Source: an uncultured Oscillospiraceae bacterium
GTDB taxonomy: Bacteria > Bacillota > Clostridia > Oscillospirales > Ruminococcaceae
Assembly (NCBI GenBank): GCA_934488695.1
Contig: CAKSSH010000060.1
Span: 1 to 6,871 of the forward strand
Reading direction: 5' to 3'
Length of the DNA stretch: 6,871 bases
A program made the position numbers and the translations under genes. Of the stretch, positions 1 through 3,971 are shown piece after piece (position 1 is the stretch's first letter; the number at the start of each line of letters is the position of its first letter). Below the pieces are notes generated by a model. That model saw only the letters and a program-made list of their open reading frames with translations, was not told the origin of the DNA and ran no database searches.

Positions 1-76
1 TCCGAACACGGTAGTTAAGCTCGCTTGTGCCGAAAATACTTGGTGGGTGACTGCCCGGGAAAATAGGTCGCGCCGC
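1..76 (+). rRNA. rrf: 5S ribosomal RNA, 3' part (5' end outside window)
   Basis: The first bases contain the conserved 5S segment CCGAACACGG followed by AGTTAAGCTC, then the GGTGGGTGACTGCCCGGGAAAATAGGTCG region typical of the 3' half. Only about 76 of roughly 117 nt are present, so the 5' end lies upstream of the window. The 3' end is estimated from family length, not from a visible processing site. It is followed after about 20 nt by a tRNA gene, which places it at the distal end of an rRNA operon whose transcript continues into the tRNA cluster. Confidence 0.93.
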
Positions 77-96
77 ATCTGAAGCTTTCTGTCTAT

Positions 97-172
97 GCGC
101 CATTAGCTCAGTTGGTAGAGCACCTGACTCTTAATCAGGGTGTCCTGGGTTCGAGTCCCCGATGGCGCACCA
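97..172 (+). tRNA. tRNA-Lys (anticodon CTT)
   Basis: A 76-nt cloverleaf with acceptor stem GCGCCAT pairing with ATGGCGC, D-arm AGCTCAGTTGGTAGAGC, anticodon stem-loop CCTGA-CTCTTAA-TCAGG giving anticodon CTT, and T-arm with GGTTCGAGTCC. The CCA end is encoded. The anticodon reads AAG (Lys). It is the first of three tRNAs downstream of the 5S gene, with no promoter between, so probably co-transcribed with the rRNA operon. Confidence 0.96.
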
Positions 173-177
173 ATATT

Positions 178-199
178 TTTACGGTGTTGCTGCCGTAAA
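178..199 (+). other. spacer hairpin between tRNA-Lys and tRNA-Glu
   Basis: TTTACGG (178-184) pairs with CCGTAAA (193-199) around an 8-nt loop. There is no T-tract after it, so it is not a terminator. Its position between two tRNAs suggests a spacer structure acting in processing of the precursor; that role is inferred. Confidence 0.4.
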
Positions 200-202
200 T
201 AA

Positions 203-277
203 GGCCCGTTGGTCAAGCGGTTAAGACTCTGGCCTCTCACGCCAGCAACGGGGGTTCGATTCCCCCACGGGTCACCA
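203..277 (+). tRNA. tRNA-Glu (anticodon CTC)
   Basis: A 75-nt cloverleaf with acceptor stem GGCCCGT pairing with ACGGGTC (one G-U pair), anticodon stem-loop CTGGC-CTCTCAC-GCCAG giving anticodon CTC (reads GAG, Glu), T-arm GGGGGTTCGATTCCCCC, and encoded CCA. The CTC isoacceptor is less widespread in bacteria than TTC, which suggests a genome with moderate to high GC at third codon positions. Confidence 0.95.
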
Positions 278-298
278 AAGTTTTTTTCCGCATAGTTT

Positions 299-374
299 GC
301 CTACTTAGCTCAGCCGGTAGAGCCCGCGGCTGTTAACCGCGTTGTCGTAGGTTCGAGTCCTACAGTAGGCGCCA
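299..374 (+). tRNA. tRNA-Asn (anticodon GTT)
   Basis: A 76-nt cloverleaf with acceptor stem GCCTACT pairing with AGTAGGC, anticodon stem-loop CGCGG-CTGTTAA-CCGCG giving anticodon GTT (reads AAY, Asn), T-arm GTAGGTTCGAGTCCTAC and encoded CCA. It is the last tRNA of the operon; a terminator hairpin begins 6 nt after it. The cluster borders the AT-rich accessory block, but no second copy of the tRNA 3' end is visible in the window, so a tRNA attachment site is not supported. Confidence 0.96.
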
Positions 375-379
375 AAAAA

Positions 380-413
380 CAAAGCACTTCTTCGGAAGTG
401 CTTTGTTTTTTTT
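380..413 (+). terminator. intrinsic terminator of the rRNA-tRNA operon
   Basis: CAAAGCACTTC (380-390) pairs perfectly with GAAGTGCTTTG (395-405) around a TTCG tetraloop (391-394), followed by eight T residues (406-413). It is a canonical Rho-independent terminator directly after tRNA-Asn. Confidence 0.95.
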
Positions 414-419
414 GTATTT

Positions 420-614
420 GTGTCCGCAAGGACACAACATCGTTTGCAAGTTCACTCGCAACATCATTTGACCTTTAGGTCAACATCATTCCTCTTTAGC
501 GGACACAAAACGAGGTTGCCTTCGGCAAACAGTGTTGTGCTTCGCACAAACGATATGGGCTTATGCCCGACGATGTTACACCTTGCGGTGTAAACGATGT
601 TGCGCTTTGCGCAA
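420..614. repeat. array of short hairpins with a flipping AACGATGTT linker
   Basis: About eight small inverted repeats follow one another: 420-435 (GCAA loop), 444-461 (one mismatch), 468-483, 516-528, 535-549, 556-569, 576-593 and 600-614. Most stems start TTG or TTA and end CAA or TAA. They are separated by a linker of about 6 nt. In the left half the linker reads CATCGT or CATCAT (spacers at 436-443, 462-467, 484-490); in the right half it reads ACGATG, ACGATA or ACAGTG (529-534, 550-555, 570-575, 594-599), so its orientation reverses near 490-511. The array starts 7 nt past the operon terminator and ends in the promoter of the next gene. It resembles no standard REP or CRISPR layout. A mobile palindromic element or a protein-binding array are both possible. 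Confidence 0.75.
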
Positions 615-628
615 ATTTATAGTATAAT
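600..628 (+). promoter_or_regulatory. promoter of the four-helix-bundle/ATPase operon, -35 inside a hairpin
   Basis: TTGCGC (600-605) as -35, a 17-nt spacer, and a perfect TATAAT (623-628) as -10. The -35 hexamer is also the left arm of the last array hairpin (TTGCGC/GCGCAA, 600-614). Initiation near 635 would leave a leader of about 19 nt before the start codon at 654. Confidence 0.75.
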
Positions 629-653
629 CTATATCATAAGAGAGGTGATAGCA

Positions 654-1007
654 ATGAAAGAAGACAAACTTTCCGACTTATCTATGCAATTATCTGTTGA
701 TATTCTTAAATTGACAAAAGAACTGCGGACAAAACACGAAACGGTTATTTCAAATCAAATCGGCAGGAGTGCAACAAGCGTTTGTGCTAATATTGCAGAA
801 AGCAAATACGGTCATAGCCGTGCGGATTTCATTGCTAAGCTTGAAATTGCATTAAAAGAAGCAAACGAAACAGGAAAGTGGCTCGAAATGCTTTTTAAAT
901 CTGACTATATTAGTGTTGAAAAATATAAAGAGTTAAACAAGACTTGTTCTACAATTAGAATTTTACTTATTGCGTCAATTAAAACTGCTAAGGAGAATTC
1001 AAAATGA
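654..1007 (+). CDS. four-helix-bundle protein (S23/IVS-protein, Avd-like)
   Basis: A 117-residue protein of the small four-helix-bundle family once named 23S rRNA intervening-sequence or S23 protein, structurally related to the Avd accessory proteins of diversity-generating retroelements. The family signature QIGRSATSVCANIAES is at residues 35-50, and the second conserved helix KLEIALKEANETGKW is at 62-76. Length matches the family. The start is set at 654 because AGAGGTG (641-647) sits 6 nt upstream; an in-frame ATG at 597 lies inside the hairpin array and upstream of the -10 box, so it is not used. Known relatives form basic pentamers that bind nucleic acid; here RNA or DNA binding is inferred. 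Its stop overlaps the next start by ATGA, so the two are translationally coupled. Neither a reverse transcriptase nor template/variable repeats are present. Confidence 0.9.
   Translation: MKEDKLSDLSMQLSVDILKLTKELRTKHETVISNQIGRSATSVCANIAESKYGHSRADFIAKLEIALKEANETGKWLEMLFKSDYISVEKYKELNKTCSTIRILLIASIKTAKENSK
990..995 (+). promoter_or_regulatory. ribosome binding site of the ATPase gene
   Basis: AAGGAG lies inside the end of the upstream gene, 8 nt before ATG 1004. It fixes the ATGA-overlap start and indicates strong, coupled translation of the ATPase. Confidence 0.8.
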
Positions 1008-1735
1008 GTAATGCAAAATATATTAGCAGTATTCTATTTGATAATTCCTTAAGTGAGAACTCCTATCTGAATGATTTACCTATTATAAAATATCTTGCCG
1101 CTAATAAAGAACTAAAGCTTTCTTCTAATATCACTTTTTTCGTAGGCGAGAATGGTACGGGTAAATCCACATTGCTGGAAGCGATTGCTGTTGCCTATGG
1201 CTTTAATGCTGAAGGCGGCACAAAAAACTTTTCGTTTTCCACTAAAGATACCCATTCAGAACTTTCCGAGCATTTAACTTTAACTAAAAGAGATTATGCA
1301 AAAGACGGTTTCTTTTTAAGGGCGGAGAGTTTATATAATGCCGCAACATATATTGACGAGGTCAAAGCAACTCATAACTATGGGAATATTTCTTTGCACA
1401 ATCAATCGCACGGTGAAAGTTTTCTATCTATAGTACAAAATCGCTTTAGCGGAAATGGTTTATATCTTTTAGACGAGCCCGAAGCGGCACTTTCTCCGAT
1501 GCGTTTAATGACTTTAATTGTTGAAATGGATAGTCTGTTGAAAAACAATTCTCAATTTATAATTGCAACCCATTCACCGATTTTAATGGCATTTCCAAAT
1601 GCAGAAATGTTACAGTTTTCTGAATCAGGAATTGAAAAGGTGAAATATCATGAAACTGAGCATTATAAAACAACAAAGCTTTTTATTGAAGAGCCCGAGA
1701 AAATGATTCATCATTTAATTGATTCTAATAATTGA
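1004..1735 (+). CDS. ABC/SMC-type predicted ATPase (COG3910-like)
   Basis: A 243-residue stand-alone ABC-type ATPase. Walker A GENGTGKST is at residues 48-56, an ABC-signature-like SHGES at 135-139, Walker B LYLLDEPEAAL at 153-163 with the catalytic Glu, and the His switch ATHSP at 188-192. The insert between Walker A and the signature is short and no transmembrane segment is seen. It is therefore neither a full SMC protein nor a transporter, but one of the compact AAA_15/AAA_21-type 'predicted ATPases'. Family members with known roles act in DNA repair or phage defence; for this one the substrate is unknown. It overlaps the four-helix-bundle gene by 4 nt, which suggests the two products work together. 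Its stop is 8 nt before the first 45-bp repeat. Length is normal for the group, so it appears intact. Confidence 0.9.
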   Translation: MSNAKYISSILFDNSLSENSYLNDLPIIKYLAANKELKLSSNITFFVGENGTGKSTLLEAIAVAYGFNAEGGTKNFSFSTKDTHSELSEHLTLTKRDYAKDGFFLRAESLYNAATYIDEVKATHNYGNISLHNQSHGESFLSIVQNRFSGNGLYLLDEPEAALSPMRLMTLIVEMDSLLKNNSQFIIATHSPILMAFPNAEMLQFSESGIEKVKYHETEHYKTTKLFIEEPEKMIHHLIDSNN

Positions 1736-1743
1736 AAATAACG

Positions 1744-1788
1744 GTTTTCAGGCACATTTCATTCGTGTCATTAAGTTCAAAACACCCA
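1744..1788. repeat. 45-bp direct repeat, copy 1 (after the ATPase gene)
   Basis: Begins GTTTTCAGGCA and ends AACACCCA. It matches copy 2 at 2507-2551 in 39 of 45 positions with no gap, same orientation. It starts 8 nt after the ATPase stop codon, and a hairpin begins 5 nt after its end. Copy 2 has the same placement relative to its gene and a following hairpin. Confidence 0.85.
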
Positions 1789-1793
1789 AAGAC

Positions 1794-1961
1794 CCCGTTC
1801 ACGCAAGTGGGCGGGAGTTTACTTTTTACTTCTTCACTCTTACCTCATCCAAAATTCCTTAGGGATTTTTGGAAAATAATAAGTAAACAGGTAAGAGGAA
1901 AGAAAATTGCGGTTCCGCCGCCTTTATGTTATAAGAAAAGCCGTGAAATTCACGGCTTTTT
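1794..1961 (+). ncRNA. candidate structured RNA: GNRA hairpin, pseudoknot, terminator
   Basis: Four elements follow one another. (a) CCCGTTCAC (1794-1802) pairs with GTGGGCGGG (1807-1815) around a GCAA tetraloop; two pairs are G-U, which favours an RNA read from this strand. (b) GTTTACTT (1817-1824) pairs perfectly with AAGTAAAC (1881-1888). (c) CTCTTACCT (1837-1845) pairs perfectly with AGGTAAGAG (1889-1897). (d) A hairpin at 1848-1873 (10 of 11 pairs, TTAG loop) sits between them. Because (b) and (c) interleave, together they form a pseudoknot, and their 3' arms are contiguous. A terminator at 1936-1961 closes the region. No separate promoter was found, so it is probably the 3' UTR of the ATPase operon or a product cut from it. 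It matches no RNA family I recognise. Confidence 0.55.
1936..1961. terminator. bidirectional terminator overlapping the regulator stop codon
   Basis: AAAAGCCGTG (1936-1945) pairs with CACGGCTTTT (1951-1960) around a 5-nt AT loop, with T-runs on both sides (five T on the plus strand, four on the minus strand). It lies between convergent genes and can stop both. Bases 1950-1961 are also the last codons and the stop of the minus-strand regulator gene. Confidence 0.85.
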
Positions 1962-2105
1962 ACTTTCAATATTATTTATATGTTGTTTTAAAACGAGATT
2001 TATATATTGTGATAAGGAACGGTCGTCATATTCGGCTTTTTCTTTTAATTTTGCTAAAATATCACTATCGATAGTTATACTTATTTTTTCTTTTAAGGGT
2101 TTCAA
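1950..2105 (-). CDS. small ribbon-helix-helix (Arc/CopG-type) DNA-binding protein
   Basis: A 51-residue protein. The N-terminal strand KISITIDSDILAKLKEKAE (residues 7-25) followed by RSLSQYINLVLKQHI (29-43) is the ribbon-helix-helix pattern: an alternating polar/hydrophobic strand, then two helices with the turn containing DDRS. These proteins dimerise to form a two-stranded sheet that reads the DNA major groove, often as antitoxins or autorepressors. The start chosen is TTG at 2105, 6 nt after GAGGTG on the minus strand; an in-frame GTG at 2114 overlaps that ribosome site and is less likely. A TATAAT lies at 2130-2125 on this strand, but no good -35 was found. It is divergent from the zinc-ribbon gene, and three 10-bp repeats lie between them. 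No toxin-like partner follows it; the neighbour could be the controlled gene instead. Confidence 0.75.
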   Translation of the reverse strand: MKPLKEKISITIDSDILAKLKEKAEYDDRSLSQYINLVLKQHINNIESKKP

Positions 2106-2150
2106 AACAATCACCTCTTTAAAAATTATAAGATAAACTACTAATAAATA

Positions 2151-2179
2151 TTGACAAGTAGTATAAAGTAGTATAAAAT
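2151..2179 (+). promoter_or_regulatory. promoter of the zinc-ribbon membrane protein gene
   Basis: A perfect TTGACA (2151-2156) as -35, with TAAAAT (2174-2179) at 17-nt spacing or TATAAA (2172-2177) at 15-nt spacing as -10. The -10 region is embedded in the 10-bp tandem repeats, so a protein bound there would block initiation. Confidence 0.7.
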
Positions 2180-2190
2180 AGTATAAAAGT
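2161..2190. promoter_or_regulatory. three 10-bp tandem repeats, probable operator
   Basis: GTATAAAGTA, GTATAAAATA and GTATAAAAGT follow one another with exact 10-bp spacing, one helical turn; a partial unit (AGTA) precedes them at 2157-2160. Ribbon-helix-helix proteins commonly bind tandem operators on one DNA face. The divergent regulator gene starting 56 bp away is the obvious candidate ligand. Autoregulation and repression of the zinc-ribbon gene are inferred. Confidence 0.55.
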
Positions 2191-2192
2191 CG

Positions 2193-2201
2193 AAAGGAGA
2201 G
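2193..2201 (+). promoter_or_regulatory. ribosome binding site of the zinc-ribbon gene
   Basis: AAAGGAGAG is near consensus, and AGGAG ends 7 nt before ATG 2207, which fixes the start. Confidence 0.8.
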
Positions 2202-2206
2202 ATATT

Positions 2207-2494
2207 ATGGCTATTAATGTAAAATGTCCAAAATGCGGAAGCACAAAAGTTCAATTATCTAATGAATCGAGTAAGCATGGTTGTTTATATGTTGTTCTTT
2301 TTGGTATTTGGTATTTTATGTGGATAATGTGCAAATGGATGATTGGTATGATGGTGTTTGTTTGCTATGATTGGTGGATGGCAATCGTACATAAAGCAGC
2401 AGGGAAGGGCCATGTTTGGCAGGCAAAAAGATGGTTTTCTAACAGAAGAAAAATTTATTTTTGTCATGATTGTGGAAATAATTTTAGAGCATAA
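2207..2494 (+). CDS. membrane protein with a split zinc ribbon
   Basis: A 95-residue protein. CPKC is at residues 7-10 and CHDC at 86-89; together they make a plausible four-cysteine zinc ribbon. Between them lies a hydrophobic, Trp- and Met-rich stretch (about residues 26-62), long enough for one or two membrane passes, then a basic segment (KAAGKGHVWQAKRWFSNRRK, 63-82). The zinc-binding halves would sit on the same face only if the membrane part is a two-pass hairpin. The function is unknown; the RHH regulator divergent from it and the tandem operator point to tight repression, as with toxins or envelope-stress proteins. Promoter and ribosome site are both good, and the stop is 12 nt before copy 2 of the 45-bp repeat. 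Confidence 0.8.
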   Translation: MAINVKCPKCGSTKVQLSNESSKHGCLYVVLFGIWYFMWIMCKWMIGMMVFVCYDWWMAIVHKAAGKGHVWQAKRWFSNRRKIYFCHDCGNNFRA

Positions 2495-2506
2495 GAAAAC
2501 CACTCA

Positions 2507-2551
2507 GTTTTCAGGCATTTTTAATTCGTGCCATTAAATTCGAAACACCCA
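2507..2551. repeat. 45-bp direct repeat, copy 2 (after the zinc-ribbon gene)
   Basis: It matches copy 1 (1744-1788) in 39 of 45 positions without gaps, same orientation, 763 bp away. It lies 12 nt after a stop codon and is followed 5 nt later by a hairpin, as in copy 1. Sequence outside the 45 bp is not shared. Confidence 0.85.
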
Positions 2552-2556
2552 TATTC

Positions 2557-2576
2557 TCAGCTCATGAATGAGCTGA
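2557..2576 (+). other. hairpin after repeat copy 2
   Basis: TCAGCTC (2557-2563) pairs with GAGCTGA (2570-2576) around a 6-nt loop; two further A-T pairs can close the loop in DNA. It occupies the same position after the repeat as the GNRA hairpin at 1794-1815 but has a different sequence, so structure rather than sequence is shared. Confidence 0.6.
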
Positions 2577-2578
2577 CC

Positions 2579-2618
2579 TTGAAAGCCCTTGATTTTTCAA
2601 GGGCTTTCAATTTTTTTT
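2579..2618 (+). terminator. strong intrinsic terminator of the zinc-ribbon gene
   Basis: TTGAAAGCCCTTGA (2579-2592) pairs perfectly over 14 bp with TCAAGGGCTTTCAA (2597-2610) around a TTTT loop, followed by eight T (2611-2618). Confidence 0.95.
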
Positions 2619-2861
2619 GGAGAAACCCTAATCTAATGCGTCACACTGCGTGCCAAGAGCGGCAGTGTTTTAGTTTCTGCTGATTGTTCGGCAGAGCTTT
2701 CCGGAAAAGAAACGCTGCTTGTAAGTCGAGTTTAATCAAACAATGCAAAGAGCATTGTTCGTTGTAAAAAACACCCGATAAACAGGGATTTATGCTGTTT
2801 CATAAAAGGCGCAAGTCGGACTCAATGAGCTTGTGACAACGCAGAGAAATTTTTGAAGAAT
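2619..2861. other. unassigned stretch with small hairpins and no convincing gene
   Basis: No reading frame here has both a start and a ribosome site. A stop-free 32-codon stretch at 2637-2735 lacks a start and may be a gene remnant. Weak inverted repeats lie at 2644-2667 (CACTGC/GCAGTG), 2676-2695, 2698-2707 (TTTCCGGAAA) and 2739-2759 (AACAATGC/GCATTGTT). None is followed by a T-tract. It may be a leader of the membrane-protein gene or decayed DNA; I see no clear promoter. Confidence 0.4.
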
Positions 2862-3290
2862 ATGCGGTGTAAAAGGATGAAAAATAGATTTTGTGTAAAA
2901 AACAGGACCCTTTTGTTGATTGCCGGCTCGGTATGGCTGATTGCCGGATTTAATGTTGCCGGAATGGGGGTCTTATCCTATCGGGTAATTGACCGAAAGT
3001 GGTATTTATATCTATTGTCCATCATGGTGTTTTTTCTGTTTGGTTTAATGTTTTACAAGATGAGCAGCAAGCATACTAAAAGAATTATCGGATACGAAAA
3101 CGATCATCCGTTTTGGCATTTCTTTGATTTAAAGGCATATTTAATTATGGCCTGTATGATGAGCGCGGGAATAGGTCTTAGAGCGGTGGGGGTGTTTCCC
3201 GATGTGTTTGTTGCCTTTTTCTATTCCGGCCTTGGCTGTGCCCTGGCTTTAGCAGGCGTTTTATTTTACAAGAAATTATTTTTGGTATGA
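2862..3290 (+). CDS. four-helix integral membrane protein, function unknown
   Basis: About 142 residues with a basic N-terminus (Arg/Lys-rich, residues 1-16), then four predicted membrane helices at about 16-39, 47-65, 91-110 and 116-135, and a short Lys-containing tail. A soluble loop with SSKHTKRIIGYENDHPFWHF (68-87) lies between helices 2 and 3. It resembles conserved hypothetical membrane proteins of Clostridia; no catalytic motif is visible. The start is uncertain: TTG 2853, ATG 2862 and ATG 2877 are all in frame and none has a good ribosome site. ATG 2862 is chosen as a compromise. It stands alone, ending in its own terminator at 3363-3399. Confidence 0.75.
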   Translation: MRCKRMKNRFCVKNRTLLLIAGSVWLIAGFNVAGMGVLSYRVIDRKWYLYLLSIMVFFLFGLMFYKMSSKHTKRIIGYENDHPFWHFFDLKAYLIMACMMSAGIGLRAVGVFPDVFVAFFYSGLGCALALAGVLFYKKLFLV

Positions 3291-3362
3291 CCGATTGGCG
3301 CTAAAATCAGTGCTCAGTGATTATTACAAGAACGAAGAATCAGACAAATCTTAAGTGGGCAG

Positions 3363-3399
3363 AAAAAAGCGCTTACACTGCGGTGTAAGCGCTTTTTTT
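3363..3399. terminator. terminator after the membrane-protein gene, bidirectional
   Basis: AAAAAAGCGCTTACAC (3363-3378) pairs perfectly with GTGTAAGCGCTTTTTT (3383-3398) around a TGCG loop, with T-runs on both strands. It can end the plus-strand membrane-protein gene and any minus-strand transcript crossing the minisatellite from the hydrolase gene. Confidence 0.93.
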
Positions 3400-3411
3400 A
3401 TAGTTAAAATT

Positions 3412-3778
3412 GGCCGGAAAGGCGGAAACGCGGCCTGACCGGAAAAGCAAAAACGCGGTCTGCCGAAAAGGCAGAAACGCGGCCTGACCGGAAAGGCAGA
3501 AACGCGGCCTGACCGGAAAGGCAAAAAATGCGGCCTGTCGGAAAAGCAAAAAACGCGGCCTGACCGAAAAGGCAGAAACGCAGCCTGTCGGAAAAGCAAA
3601 AAACGCGGCCTGACCGGAAAGGCAAAAAACGCGGCCTGACCGAAAAGGCAGAAACGCGGCCTGACCGAAAAGGCAAAAAACGCGGCCTGCCGAAAAGACA
3701 GAAATGCGGCCTGACCGGAAAAGTAGAAATGCAGCTTGCCGAAAAGGCAAAAAACGCAGCTTGTCGGACAGGCAAAAC
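3412..3778. repeat. minisatellite, about 14 units of 24-26 bp
   Basis: The core AYGCGGCCTGACCGGAAAGG recurs at 3428, 3453, 3477, 3502, 3528, 3553, 3578, 3603, 3629, 3654, 3680, 3704, 3729 and 3754, with a partial unit before the first. Spacing is 24, 25 or 26 bp because the A-run linking units varies, so no reading frame is kept. All three minus-strand frames are open through it only because of base composition. Units at the right end (3704-3778) are more diverged than those in the centre. It lies between the 3' ends of two convergent genes, where expansion is harmless. Confidence 0.92.
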
Positions 3779-3971
3779 CATCAAGACGCAGGGAAAGGGT
3801 TGTGCCCCCGAAAGCCGAGAAATACCGCAAAAAATAGCTGAGAAAAGCCAATTGCCGAGGGGGATATTACCCGGGGACACAAGACACAGTGTTCGGTCTG
3901 TGACGGGACGGGCGGCCTGTGCAGGGTACAGCAGAACGGAGGAGGCCGGCCCATATCGGTCAAGCCGAAGG
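3779..3971. other. non-coding stretch between minisatellite and hydrolase gene
   Basis: GC-rich sequence with no supportable gene, no terminator-like hairpin with a T-tract, and no repeat units. Frames open here run on from the minisatellite and have no ribosome sites. The hydrolase gene ends at its right edge without a terminator of its own. Confidence 0.45.

Noticed and set aside
299..374. tRNA-Asn as an integration attachment site
   Set aside because: No second copy of the tRNA 3' end was found in the window and no integrase gene is present.
597..653. Upstream in-frame ATG at 597 for the four-helix-bundle gene
   Set aside because: It lies inside the hairpin array and upstream of the TATAAT box, has no ribosome site, and adds residues unlike the family. 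ATG 654 has a good ribosome site.
654..1735. Diversity-generating retroelement
   Set aside because: The small protein is Avd-like, but no reverse transcriptase, template repeat or variable repeat is in the window.
1732..2136. 134-codon plus-strand frame after the ATPase gene
   Set aside because: It runs across the repeat, the pseudoknot, the terminator and the opposite-strand regulator gene, with composition unlike a protein and no ribosome site.
1744..2551. Integron attC sites after cassette genes
   Set aside because: The 45-bp repeats are placed like attC sites but lack the GTTRRRY and RYYYAAC core pair, and no integrase is visible.
3412..3778. CRISPR array
   Set aside because: Units are contiguous with no unique spacers of constant length, and no cas gene is present.
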